From Saccharomyces paradoxus (lineage: Eukaryota > Ascomycota > Saccharomycetes > Saccharomycetales > Saccharomycetaceae), in contig NC_047496.1 in the NCBI RefSeq assembly GCF_002079055.1, forward strand, positions 620,001-684,000: 64,000 bases of DNA, given 5' to 3'. Position numbers and translations under genes: made by a program. The notes below the pieces were generated by a model. That model searched no databases. It was given only the letters and a program-made list of their open reading frames with translations, and was not told where the DNA came from. Every line of letters begins with the position of its first letter. The first letter of the stretch is position 1. This document shows positions 18,411-29,680 of this stretch, in pieces.

Positions 18411-18998
18411 TTATTTTTTTTCATCCTTATCATCATTATCTTCCTCACCATCGTCGTTATTTTCTTCGTCATTGATTATTTCAATGACTTCTGTGGTTTC
18501 GGTTTTCACGGTAAAAGGTTGAGGTTCTTCAATATCCTCCTCACTAACCATGAATTGATTTAATCTTTTGAAATCTTCATTTTTCTCCTCCCTAATAGCA
18601 TTATACAGAAGGAAATTTATCCAAACTTCTGCAAAACAGTAAATGAAAACAGAGTTATTGTGAACGTAAAAATTTGACTCCCAAAGGTATGAGATACCTG
18701 TCAAAATAAAAAAAATTAGTAGCCTAAATGGAACAATGGATTGGAAGTATTTAACGTTATTTTCTAACAGGGGAATCAGATCCTGAATACCGTTAAGAGC
18801 AAATAGAAGAGCAAAAAGGCCCAATTGACCATTGTAACGTGACAATGTTAACTGCGGTAAATTCATTGCTTCCGTTAAGACTAAGAAATATGTATTTTGC
18901 AAAATAGAATTAACGTTCTTTAAACAAAAGAAGGCGATCGTGAATAAAAACGCCACTCTGAAAAACGCAACATTGGTAGAGTTTAAGGCTTGAGCCAT
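18411..18998 (-). CDS. ILM1: Ilm1, ER membrane protein affecting mitochondrial DNA maintenance
   Basis: The ATG at 18998 (MAQALNST) gives 195 residues; in-frame sequence upstream lacks an ATG before the TTG at 19070. Four hydrophobic segments lie near residues 12-30, 58-75, 92-112 and 118-140. A highly acidic tail starts near 150, rich in Asp, Glu and Asn and ending DKDEKK. It matches YJR118C/Ilm1, named for increased loss of mitochondrial DNA, and its molecular function is unknown. The tail is slightly shorter than I recall for S. cerevisiae, as expected of a repeat-like acidic tract. Confidence 0.93.
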   Translation of the reverse strand: MAQALNSTNVAFFRVAFLFTIAFFCLKNVNSILQNTYFLVLTEAMNLPQLTLSRYNGQLGLFALLFALNGIQDLIPLLENNVKYFQSIVPFRLLIFFILTGISYLWESNFYVHNNSVFIYCFAEVWINFLLYNAIREEKNEDFKRLNQFMVSEEDIEEPQPFTVKTETTEVIEIINDEENNDDGEEDNDDKDEKK

Positions 18999-19198
18999 TT
19001 CTTTAAATTTATTTGGTTCTTTACTGAGTGCGTACTGTATTTTATTATAAATTATTACACTACCATTCAAACGTCTCCCATTAAAGATTGATCGACATCA
19101 TCATTTTTTACTTTTTTGGTATTCTCGCGCTAAAAGTGGCGTGTTAAATGCCAAGTATTGTTCCAAAAAATCATTACGCCATACATAAATACAGAAGA

Positions 19199-21388
19199 CT
19201 ATCTATCTAACTTAACACCAACTTGCTTTATTAAAGAATCAACATCCTCCAAAGATTTAGTGAAATACAATTCATCGTCAATACAGGGTTCTTCACTATC
19301 GTCATTGTTTAAGATTTGTATTGTTTTCAGGTAATCCTGTGTACACAGGACACTCAATTTACTGTCCGTCGTGGATAATTCATTCCACTGCTTAATACTT
19401 AAGTGGTTTTTCTTGTGCCTTTTATACGTTCTAATTGAATCAGGGCTATTAAGCTTGTGCAAAACAAAGGCTATCGAACATATGGTCTTACATTGGGAAC
19501 AGAATATATCGTACTCCTCATCTTCATCATTGGGATCGGCATCCACCTCCAAAAGGGTTGTCCGTGGTACAATGGCCTGAATTTTTCGTATGCGTTTTAA
19601 TTCTGTATTATAGAAAACAATCAATGAAGAGTAACATTGCCTTGCAAAGGCATCATTGAACGATAGGGTATCTTTATTGTACTTTTTCAAAATATTGATC
19701 ATCAAATCAAACATATCAAAAACACAGGCTTTTTTACTCGATTTATAATCTTCAATCGCACCAAATCCATAGGGTAGCCAGAAATCTATGGTAAAATTGA
19801 CAGCCTCATTGAAATTATAACCGGTATTGAAACCTGCATGGTAACATTTAGGGAACGTGATAATATATTCGTTGGGCTTTTGTATAGCTTTGTACACAGG
19901 AATACCCGATTTTTTGAAGTTTGAATCATAAGGGGATATTAAAGTTACTAGCTGATGTAATAGATCCGGCTGTTTGATGAATAAGTCCGGCGATAGATCA
20001 TTTAATAGATCGTTGAATTTCGTACATCCCGATTCTGGAATGCTGTACCAAACCTTAGGGTCACCTTGATGTTGATAGTTAGCGCTTAGGGTATACTGGT
20101 CTTCCATGTGCCAACAAAATGTGGAAAATAACGACCCTATGTAAATCCAAGGAATAGTCATGCCAGAAATGTTTCTTTTGAATAATGGTAACAGCGAATT
20201 ATGAGCCATAGGCAGGTTCGTTAAATTCATGGGATGATCGCAATATTTGAAGTAGTCCTTCAATTCGTCGCCATTTATATTTTTAGGTATGAAGTCCCTC
20301 GTGGGGAAGCCAGTAATTTGACCTGGCAATTCATTATGTATGTCAGCGCCGTATTTGACAGTCGTTAATACATTGCGGTGGGTTTTGGTCACTAAACTCC
20401 AAAACATCTCCTCCAGTTCGTCTATGGACATTTTTCGTGCTGGCAATAACCTCGAATTTTGATGCTTACAATATCTTTGAAACTCTGGCAGAGAATAGTC
20501 ATGCGTATCCTGAGTGAATCCGTAATACCCGTTTCCAACAATACAAGTGTTACAAATCCAATCACCAGGGGGTACACCTTCCAAAGGTGGTGTTAGGCAA
20601 TATATATGGAACGGTTTGTCACATGAATCACATAAAATAGTTCTTTTTGGATCGTTTGTCTTGCGACAAACAATACAAGCATCATCGTCGTCCTCCTCAA
20701 AATCGGACGCAGAATTCGAATCGGGCCCAAGATCCAAATCGTCCTCGTCGTCACTTAATAAGGATTTCGGATACTGGTCAGTATTCAGTGCCGTGTGCAC
20801 ACTCTCGTTCAATGAGTGAAGAAATACATAGTATGAGGCGATATACTTCTCGAAAATATCTTTCAATAAACCAGTTGGTATGCTGAATTTCTTAGAAATG
20901 GTCCTCCATAAACTACTGTCACCTCTTAATTGAGAAATGTCTCTGAATTCCAATTTTCGCCTTGGAGATTGTGTAGTGTCAGCGGGTACTCGATTATCCT
21001 TTATTAATTCAGAGAAAACGTCATATAAGTACACTTTTTTTTTTATTATTTCCGATGTATGTGCAGAATCTGGATACTCTACAACCGTATAAGGGTTCTT
21101 AAGTATAGATTTCGATGGATCCTTAATGGACCTATTAAAATTATTTAACTGCTTCATGAAAAACAACCTACACCTATTTGCCAGGTCTAAGTTCTCCAGA
21201 TTTTGGATTCTTGGTTGAAAAGTAAAATTTTCCACGTCAACAGAGAGCGGAGGACGAAAGCCGTTTGGTGGTACGACCTTTACCATACCATATCGTATAC
21301 CAAGCCTCTTAATGTGAGGGTTAGAGAGATAATCGATGGGATTTTTGAATTCTTGTTCGGTGGGATACAGGGCAGGAATTTCCTCCAT
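19199..21388 (-). CDS. JHD2: Jhd2, JmjC histone H3K4 demethylase (KDM5 family)
   Basis: Jhd2 removes methyl groups from histone H3 Lys4 using Fe(II) and 2-oxoglutarate. The start is the ATG at 21388 (MEEIPALYP), giving 729 residues. A JmjN domain lies at about residues 3-45. A C4HC3 PHD finger spans about 235-285 (CIVCRKTNDPKRTILC through DWICNTC). The JmjC domain has iron ligands His427 and Glu429 in WHMEDQY and His517 in YHAGFN. His427 has the same number as the catalytic residue mutated in S. cerevisiae studies. A Cys pair near residue 635 marks a degenerate C-terminal zinc region. An acidic stretch precedes the PHD finger. Confidence 0.97.
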   Translation of the reverse strand: MEEIPALYPTEQEFKNPIDYLSNPHIKRLGIRYGMVKVVPPNGFRPPLSVDVENFTFQPRIQNLENLDLANRCRLFFMKQLNNFNRSIKDPSKSILKNPYTVVEYPDSAHTSEIIKKKVYLYDVFSELIKDNRVPADTTQSPRRKLEFRDISQLRGDSSLWRTISKKFSIPTGLLKDIFEKYIASYYVFLHSLNESVHTALNTDQYPKSLLSDDEDDLDLGPDSNSASDFEEDDDDACIVCRKTNDPKRTILCDSCDKPFHIYCLTPPLEGVPPGDWICNTCIVGNGYYGFTQDTHDYSLPEFQRYCKHQNSRLLPARKMSIDELEEMFWSLVTKTHRNVLTTVKYGADIHNELPGQITGFPTRDFIPKNINGDELKDYFKYCDHPMNLTNLPMAHNSLLPLFKRNISGMTIPWIYIGSLFSTFCWHMEDQYTLSANYQHQGDPKVWYSIPESGCTKFNDLLNDLSPDLFIKQPDLLHQLVTLISPYDSNFKKSGIPVYKAIQKPNEYIITFPKCYHAGFNTGYNFNEAVNFTIDFWLPYGFGAIEDYKSSKKACVFDMFDLMINILKKYNKDTLSFNDAFARQCYSSLIVFYNTELKRIRKIQAIVPRTTLLEVDADPNDEDEEYDIFCSQCKTICSIAFVLHKLNSPDSIRTYKRHKKNHLSIKQWNELSTTDSKLSVLCTQDYLKTIQILNNDDSEEPCIDDELYFTKSLEDVDSLIKQVGVKLDR

Positions 21389-21962
21389 GATAGTGATACC
21401 TTTTTTGTGCAAGATAATTTAGCTAATATTATCCAGAAGAAAATTGAGTAAGAATTCTGGATCGTATTCTACATTGAGCTTGTGTGGTTAACATAGACAT
21501 CTCTATCTTTTGGGATGATAATTTTTCAATAATGATTCCAGGGTTACTTTAACGTTACACAAAAGAAATCAAGTAGTGCGGCTGTTTCTGTGAGCGGGGC
21601 AGCAAGTCCGACGCCCTTAACAATTGGCCCATACCCTATGTAATTTACCATATTGCCCTAATACAGATGGAATGCTATACTCAAGTCCTCTTTACCTCTT
21701 CCGGTGTTACCCTTAACATTATTCACTTTTCTTCACATTCTATACGGTAGTTCTTATATCACGATATGAACGAACGGAACAGCAACGTATACAATGCTAA
21801 TCCGGAAGCTCTTGATGAAGGCGTGAAAGACTAGGACGGATATTACTTCTCTAGGAGAGTCAATCCAGGCTGTTCATGGTACCTGGTCATTGCACTTCTC
21901 GCACGTTAGGAAAAGAAAAGAAGTAATATTTGATGTATTATACTATGTGAACTATTGCGGCT
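21389..21962. promoter_or_regulatory. Divergent JHD2-YJR120W intergenic region
   Basis: These 574 bases separate JHD2 from the small frame YJR120W. No tRNA, repeat or conserved frame is evident. Confidence 0.45.
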
Positions 21963-22340
21963 ATGGTAAGAAAAACGTTCTGCACTAATAATAAAATCAT
22001 ATATACACATATGTATATACATATGTGTTTTTTTCACGTGATGTTTTATGTCATATTATACGCAATTAGCCGCCCATGTGCCACCCGGCACAGCGGATCG
22101 CACATACACCCCCGTGTTTCGCGATATGTAGCGGCCAATCAACGGCGACCTCCAAGCGCGTGCCGGGTGGGCCCCTCGCCGGCCAAGCAGCGCAAGGATA
22201 TTCCCATCTTCGAGCTCTTAGATACAACGCTTATAAAGAACGCACTTTTTGCAATAACCTCTTTTTGCACTGCGAACAAACATTTTAACTTGCCCTTTTT
22301 TATACTCTCCTTATCTCTCCAGGACAGGCCAATTGGATAA
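21963..22340 (+). CDS. YJR120W: YJR120W, small protein of unknown function overlapping the ATP2 promoter
   Basis: An ATG-started frame of 125 codons lies immediately upstream of ATP2, where S. cerevisiae has YJR120W (about 116 residues). Its start is hydrophobic (MCFFHVMFYVILYAI) and the middle is basic and Pro-rich. Deleting YJR120W in S. cerevisiae lowers ATP2 expression, which may simply reflect loss of ATP2 promoter sequence. CACGTG at 22035-22040 and CCAATCA at 22135-22141 both lie inside this frame, so the DNA may be regulatory rather than coding. Confidence 0.5.
   Translation: MVRKTFCTNNKIIYTHMYIHMCFFHVMFYVILYAISRPCATRHSGSHIHPRVSRYVAANQRRPPSACRVGPSPAKQRKDIPIFELLDTTLIKNALFAITSFCTANKHFNLPFFILSLSLQDRPIG
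22135..22141 (+). promoter_or_regulatory. CCAAT box, Hap2/3/4/5-type, upstream of ATP2
   Basis: CCAATCA lies 375 bases upstream of the ATP2 ATG. The Hap complex activates respiratory genes including ATP synthase subunits through CCAAT boxes, so it is a good candidate. A second CCAAT at 22329-22333 is nearer the gene. Confidence 0.55.
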
Positions 22341-22512
22341 ATTTTGCAAAGATCAAACAGTAACACAAATTTTAGCAACCTAAACCCCCCTCATAAACGA
22401 AGACAAAAGTGCTCCTCCTCAAGTCAAATTTGTCTTTCTTTTCTTTCATTTTTTTTAATCTGTTGTTATCCAATTTATACTGAATCTTTGAGAGAAAGCA
22501 AAAATAAAATAA

Positions 22513-24051
<1,539 letters not shown>

Positions 24052-24686
24052 AAGAAATAAAGCTTAAACCAAGGAAAGCAAAATTTAAAATACTGAAGGT
24101 AGAACAATAAGGATGATAGGAAGAGAAGAAACACTCTTTTTTTTTGTTTTTTCCCTGCTTTCTTCTTGTCTATTAGTATTATTATGTTACGATATTCATT
24201 CATTATCCTATTGATATTTTCTTTATATTCACTAAAAAAAAATTTATTCTATACGACTGACTATAATTTTTTTACTCCCAACTGTAAGTAAATAAAGACT
24301 CACTCACGCATACATTTATATATATGTATATATTATAAGATGCAGGATCTGTAAGAAAAAAGAGAGAATAAAGAAGTTCACAGCCTGCAATAAGTCAAAA
24401 ATTTTGTTTTAGGAGCTGTTGCATACACTAATTGGTTTTGAGTTCGGTAAGTACTCTTCGAAAGTCATGCTCATTGAACTCACATTAACGCATGCAAGTA
24501 TTGTATTACCCTGATTTTGCTTCTGTCAGTGTAGGGCTGACTAATGATCACTTGAGGTCGACATAATATATGCCCACATATAACATTGGGTTATTTTGGC
24601 TTCTTTCATTGGACGCACTGTATTACAGATACTGTTCTTTCATTAGGTTTCTTGCTTAAAGGTTCTTGCCCGCTTTCCTACAGGTC
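24052..24686. other. ATP2-IBA57 intergenic region
   Basis: These 635 bases contain a T-rich tract near 24138-24155 and AT-rich 3' end signals of ATP2, then the IBA57 promoter. I found no tRNA, no long frame and no repeat beyond short TA runs near 24320. Confidence 0.45.
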
Positions 24687-26180
24687 ATGTTCATCAGTAC
24701 AAGATGCAGAATTAAAGGCTTCACCCTTAAGAAGTTGCCGTGGGCCAAGTCATCATCAACTCGATTTGTTTCAACTGAACCATTAAACGCGAGCACAATT
24801 ACGAAACCAGATGGTATCTTCAGTTATTCTCCATTAAGCAGCAGAACATACATCAGGATACGAGGACCCGACACAGTGAAATTTTTGAACGGATTAGTTA
24901 CCTCGAAACTATTACCACATTTTATCAAAAAGAACCTAACCACTGTAGAAGAGAGTGAAATAGCTACTGAAAAAGGGACGAAAAAGGCTGATCCTATTGT
25001 TCCTGTGCCCGAATTCGATGCCCGACTGGGGAATTGGGGACTATATAATGAAACAGGCATTCAAGGGCCATATATCTCGAGATTTGGTTTGTACTCTGCA
25101 TTCTTAAACGGAAAGGGAAAGCTAGTAACAGATACAATTATTTACCCTATACCTGCAAAATTAACCGGACAAGTTCCAGACTATCCTGAATACCTTCTAG
25201 AGTTCCATGAGAATGTTGTCGACAAAATTTTGCACGTTTTGCAAACCCACAAATTGACTAGTAAGATTAAATTCGAAAAAACTGATCATGCATCCTTGAA
25301 AACCTGGGACGTTGAGGTTCAATTCCCTAATTTGCCCAAAGATATGGAAAATCCGTGGTTTGACAATCTACTAGATCCCATGACTTTGCCAAAAAATTCC
25401 GTAGATGCTAATAATTTTGCTATTAATGTTTTAGAGTCTTTGTTTAACTCAGATCCTAGAATCTTGGGTGTTTACGTAGAAAGAAGAACTGAGTCGATAT
25501 CAAGACATGACTCCACATTCCCGCAATCCTTCAGACTTGTCACTTCGGAGCAAGTGGATGATCTTTCTAAGTTATTTAACTTCAACGTTTTTGACTTCCC
25601 CTTTCAAGTAAATAAAAAAGTCCCCGCTCAAATCAGAGAAATTAGATTTCAAAAAGGTCTCGTAGATAGCACTGAGGATTACAAACCTGAGACTCTGTTA
25701 CCTTTAGAACTTAACTTCGATTTCTTACCAAACGCTATAAGCACAAACAAAGGTTGTTATGTAGGACAAGAGCTGACGGCCAGGACGTATGCCACCGGCA
25801 TTCTGCGGAAACGTTTGGTGCCAGTTAAGCTGGATAATTACCAATTTTTGGATACAGACTCAGAAAAAAAATACGCAGAAATCCATATAGACGCCGTTGA
25901 AGAAAAGGGCCTTGCGGAGAACGAGCCAGCGCCTAATCCGTTTGCCAATAAAGCGCCTGTACGGATCAAGAGGAAACAAAGGCCTGCAGGATTATTGATT
26001 GCCAACGAGAGACAGTATGGTGTAGCTTTACTTAGAATTGAGCATTTCTCCTCTGCCTTCTCATCTGATGAGCCAGTTGGATTTTACATTACTACTGCGA
26101 ACGGCGAAAATGTGAAGGTAACACCTCAAACACCATTCTGGTTTAGAGATTGGAAATCAAATGACAGCCTTCGTAAATAA
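24687..26180 (+). CDS. IBA57: Iba57 (Caf17), mitochondrial Fe-S cluster assembly factor
   Basis: Iba57 works with Isa1 and Isa2 to make 4Fe-4S clusters for mitochondrial proteins such as aconitase and to mature radical-SAM enzymes. The ATG at 24687 (MFISTRCRIK) gives 497 residues; seven extra in-frame codons upstream begin with TTG. The N-terminus is basic and fits a matrix targeting signal. The fold is related to the tetrahydrofolate-binding GcvT/YgfZ family, with the conserved KGCYVGQE motif and key Cys357. The older name CAF17 comes from a reported Ccr4 association. Confidence 0.96.
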   Translation: MFISTRCRIKGFTLKKLPWAKSSSTRFVSTEPLNASTITKPDGIFSYSPLSSRTYIRIRGPDTVKFLNGLVTSKLLPHFIKKNLTTVEESEIATEKGTKKADPIVPVPEFDARLGNWGLYNETGIQGPYISRFGLYSAFLNGKGKLVTDTIIYPIPAKLTGQVPDYPEYLLEFHENVVDKILHVLQTHKLTSKIKFEKTDHASLKTWDVEVQFPNLPKDMENPWFDNLLDPMTLPKNSVDANNFAINVLESLFNSDPRILGVYVERRTESISRHDSTFPQSFRLVTSEQVDDLSKLFNFNVFDFPFQVNKKVPAQIREIRFQKGLVDSTEDYKPETLLPLELNFDFLPNAISTNKGCYVGQELTARTYATGILRKRLVPVKLDNYQFLDTDSEKKYAEIHIDAVEEKGLAENEPAPNPFANKAPVRIKRKQRPAGLLIANERQYGVALLRIEHFSSAFSSDEPVGFYITTANGENVKVTPQTPFWFRDWKSNDSLRK

Positions 26181-26835
26181 ACTGTACGAAAGCACCTTGT
26201 AAATACTACATGTGAGTATGCGTATAGGCATGTGCATATATATATATATATATATATGTATATATTATATGCACATGAACAGAAAAAAAAGAAAGCTTGC
26301 ATTTTCAATTTTATATCATTTGTTACGTTCCTCACTCACCAAGACTACTTTATATAACACCCATCTACCCATTCCTTTTTTAACCCACACATATTTTGTC
26401 CAAGTTTATTTTTCAGATGAAGAATGCTCTGCATCTATTTTTTGCCTGGAACACATCCTTCGTAATAAACATTGTGCGCGCTGCTACGGGGAAAGAACTC
26501 TTTTTTCTCCCCCCAAGACGTATGGCCTTGTTTCATTCTGTTGCACTGGGCCCCTTCTAATTATGCTCTTTCGTTGGGAAGCTCCTTTGCAAGTTCCTCT
26601 TGCTTCGCCGCGGGCTAGTGGAGGTCCTACTGAACCCTTCCACTTCGGACCAGCTTCTACGCTCACGTTAGTAGGTCATGGATTATCCACAATGTACCCA
26701 TTGAGTTCTAAAATATTTTGTACTTTTTATCAATACTTAAAATTTCATTTAGAATTAAAATTACTTTTTTTACTTTGATTACACTCCTTTCATAATACCA
26801 AGAAAAGAGACTAGAAATAACCGACCATTCCAAAG
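26181..26835 (+). promoter_or_regulatory. RPS5 promoter region with Rap1-like sites
   Basis: This 655-base gap holds a TA microsatellite near 26238-26270 and the RPS5 promoter. Two Rap1-like sites lie 467-479 bases upstream of the ATG: ACACCCATCTACC at 26357-26369 and ACCCACACAT at 26383-26392. T-rich DNA follows, the usual ribosomal-protein promoter layout. A GC-richer stretch from 26570 to 26670 is unusual for the region. Frames of 60-188 codons here lack family features. Confidence 0.6.
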
Positions 26836-27513
26836 ATGTCTGACACCGAAGCTCCAGTTGAAGTTCAAGAAGATTTCGAAGTTGTTGAAGAATTCACCCC
26901 AGTCGTCTTGGCTACTCCAATTCCAGAAGAAGTCCAACAAGCTCAAACCGAGATTAAGTTGTTCAACAAATGGTCTTTTGAAGAAGTTGAAGTTAAGGAT
27001 GCTTCTTTGGTTGACTACGTTCAAGTTAGACAACCAATCTTTGTTGCTCACACCGCTGGTCGTTACGCCAACAAGAGATTCAGAAAGGCTCAATGTCCAA
27101 TCATCGAAAGATTGACCAACTCCTTGATGATGAACGGTAGAAACAACGGTAAGAAATTAAAGGCTGTTAGAATCATCAAGCACACTTTGGACATCATCAA
27201 TGTCTTGACTGACCAAAACCCAATCCAAGTTGTTGTTGATGCTATTACCAACACTGGTCCAAGAGAAGACACCACCAGAGTCGGTGGTGGTGGTGCTGCC
27301 AGACGTCAAGCTGTCGATGTTTCTCCATTGAGAAGAGTTAACCAAGCTATTGCTTTGTTGACCATTGGTGCCAGAGAAGCCGCTTTCAGAAACATCAAAA
27401 CCATTGCTGAAACTTTGGCCGAAGAATTGATCAATGCTGCTAAGGGTTCTTCTACTTCTTACGCTATCAAGAAGAAGGATGAATTGGAACGTGTTGCCAA
27501 GTCTAACCGTTAA
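26836..27513 (+). CDS. RPS5: Rps5, cytosolic small-subunit ribosomal protein uS7
   Basis: Rps5 is the cytosolic uS7 protein of the 40S head, placed near the mRNA exit channel and E site. The 225 residues match the family. The acidic N-terminal extension ([15 protein letters not shown]) is typical of the eukaryotic form, and the S7 core follows from about residue 75 ([20 protein letters not shown]), ending with the conserved KSNR. Codon bias is extreme, which supports high expression. It is single-copy and essential in S. cerevisiae. Confidence 0.99.
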
Positions 27514-27823
27514 GAAGCTAAAAAAAGTGAAAGATTTTCAATATTACATATGTTTTTCTTACTATTTCTTTTATCTTCTTTGTACACTCTATTGTTTAAA
27601 TTTATAACATAATACAATCTTATCTTTTGATGTAAAAAAAATAGGACTATCAAATTTTAAATAATATATTATATGCAAATCTATCAAATAAAAATAAATA
27701 TTATTAGTTGTACTTTTTTGTGCGTCAAACACCCTAACTGGTATAGTTTGCATTGTCTCTACACGTAACATCTTTTTAAAATAATCTACACATGTCTATA
27801 AGTCACCTACACCTGCTGCTAAA
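27514..27823. other. Convergent RPS5-YJR124C 3' region
   Basis: These 310 AT-rich bases hold the 3' ends of two convergent genes. I see nothing else in them. Confidence 0.5.
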
Positions 27824-29173
27824 TTATCGGCGGTTCATTTGCTCTTTAATTTTAGCATCCACTCCTAAAAACATGCATGCCAATATTAGATCTGCCGTTA
27901 TCACCAAGGACCCACTAATAATATAACATAGCCATAAATAGCTATTGTTAGCAAGTACCCCTGTAAATATTGGACCAATACACCGAGCAAATGTTTTTCC
28001 AATGTTGACCACCCCCATAACTTTGGTTAAATCTCTTGGTTTGATAATGTTCGTTAATAGAATTTGCCTTGGTGTGACATCCATGGCAGTTGTTGCAAAA
28101 TGCAGATTCAAAAACAGGATAGACAATGGCAAGTAATCCTTGGCCATAGGAATAAGAATAGAAAATATTCCTGATGGAATCTGGACCAGCAGTGTGGCTC
28201 TTACTGGACCAAAACATCTGGCAATTATAGATGATGGGATGGTGGAAGATGCCATAACCAATTGAGTTACGAAAAATAAGGTACCCAGTGCCAGAGATCC
28301 CATTAAAAATTGCTTACTATAGTAGTAAACCATCCAGCCACTTGTCATAAATCCGGACCCGAGAGAGTCGACCATGAAGATTATTAACAATTTCATCAAA
28401 ACCGAAACTGTTTCCTTAGATAGTTTATTGGTTCTTTCCTCTGGGTGAGTTGCTTGCCTCATCAATGGTGCAGTTTCATCATTGACGTCTAATGGTTCAG
28501 GTGTTTCCTCATTACCGTGATCCGTATGTCCATAATGCCCATCCAATTCTGTAGCATCAGATAATAAGAGCATGATGACCATTTTGCAAAAGGCGAAGAA
28601 GGCATACAATAAGAAAACTAATTTATAACATTGTAAATCAGTAGCGGCTACACCAGTTTTTTTCAAGAGATCCACAAATATACCGCAGACTATTGCACCC
28701 AGAGCACTTCCAATTGTTCCAACCAAGGCGTGAATAGCATAGATTTCTGGTCTTGCATTGTGAGGGCTTAAGTGTGCAATCATGGCCTCCTCTATGGATT
28801 TGAAGGGCCCAACTTCATCGCTTGAAGGCGATATGACACCAAAGATAGCAAATATTAGCAAGAGGGTGAAATTTTCGCTAAAACTGAAAACCAGCCCACT
28901 TAACAGCATCATTGCACAACCATACACTAAAACCTTTCTTCGGCCCCAGGAATCCGCATACCAAGTAAGAATGTAAGAGCAAATCACATCCCCTGCTAAT
29001 GTTAATGACATGAACAGCCCAATTTTATCCTCTGTCATGTTGATGGCATTTAAAAAAAGCGTTAAAACTTGATTTGTTAAACCATAAGACAAAAGTCTAA
29101 GAAAGACAGATGCCCATAGTAGCTTAATATCTCTACTTGCACATTTGAATTTAACGAAAATTTCCAGTGCCAT
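27824..29173 (-). CDS. YJR124C: YJR124C, major facilitator superfamily transporter of unknown substrate
   Basis: This 449-residue protein has about 12 membrane segments split by a polar central loop near residues 205-250, the major facilitator layout. The sequence DSWGRRKVL near residue 70 matches the conserved loop 2-3 motif of the family. It corresponds to YJR124C, an uncharacterised transporter reported to respond to calcium. The substrate cannot be read from the sequence. The first few residues (MALEIFVKF) differ from the S. cerevisiae N-terminus as I recall it. Confidence 0.93.
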   Translation of the reverse strand: MALEIFVKFKCASRDIKLLWASVFLRLLSYGLTNQVLTLFLNAINMTEDKIGLFMSLTLAGDVICSYILTWYADSWGRRKVLVYGCAMMLLSGLVFSFSENFTLLLIFAIFGVISPSSDEVGPFKSIEEAMIAHLSPHNARPEIYAIHALVGTIGSALGAIVCGIFVDLLKKTGVAATDLQCYKLVFLLYAFFAFCKMVIMLLLSDATELDGHYGHTDHGNEETPEPLDVNDETAPLMRQATHPEERTNKLSKETVSVLMKLLIIFMVDSLGSGFMTSGWMVYYYSKQFLMGSLALGTLFFVTQLVMASSTIPSSIIARCFGPVRATLLVQIPSGIFSILIPMAKDYLPLSILFLNLHFATTAMDVTPRQILLTNIIKPRDLTKVMGVVNIGKTFARCIGPIFTGVLANNSYLWLCYIISGSLVITADLILACMFLGVDAKIKEQMNRR

Positions 29174-29680
29174 GGTGATGTTAAGCTTTGGAAGGAAGTA
29201 TTGGTAAATCCTTTTGTAATAATCTCTTTCGAAATGTGAAAAATCAGTGGATTTTTCTCTTGTGCCTTTTTTTTTTCGTTGCGCTAACTTTAATGTGTGA
29301 AGTTATGAATCGTTATATAATTCTAGGCAAAAATAAACGAGCAAAAGAAGGGTAGCTATAGTTCATTAACTAAAAACTAGCAAATTTTAAAAACTTTTGT
29401 TTTGAAGCAAAACTCAGCTCTTGAACCATTGATTCATGATTTCTTTCCTGTGTTTTTAATTAAAATGGTTTTGAATGACCAAAATGTAAATAAACTGGAG
29501 ATGCGCCCTTCTATATGCAAAAAAAATCTAAAACTTTTTTCAAGACTATACCACATCACTACGAAAAAATAAGAAAAAAAAATACAATAGAGTTTATATA
29601 GTAATGTTCATAATACCTGTTACAAAGTACACTCTATTGTTATAAAACATTTACGTAATATGTTGAACCAATGATATGAC
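29174..29680. other. ENT3-YJR124C intergenic region
   Basis: These 507 bases carry the YJR124C promoter and the ENT3 3' end. An inverted pair, ACAATAGAGT at 29584-29593 and ACTCTATTGT at 29631-29640, lies just past the ENT3 stop. Nothing else stands out. Confidence 0.45.

Noticed and set aside
26212-26778. 188-codon frame upstream of RPS5
   Set aside because: It starts in a TA microsatellite, crosses the Rap1-like promoter sites and has no protein features.
29584-29640. 10-bp inverted repeat after the ENT3 stop
   Set aside because: The arms are short and AT-rich with a 37-base spacer; yeast Pol II termination does not use such hairpins.
27582-29641. 15-base sequence GTACACTCTATTGTT present at 27582-27596 and 29627-29641
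   Set aside because: One 15-mer match in 64 kb of AT-rich DNA is expected by chance, and flanks do not match.
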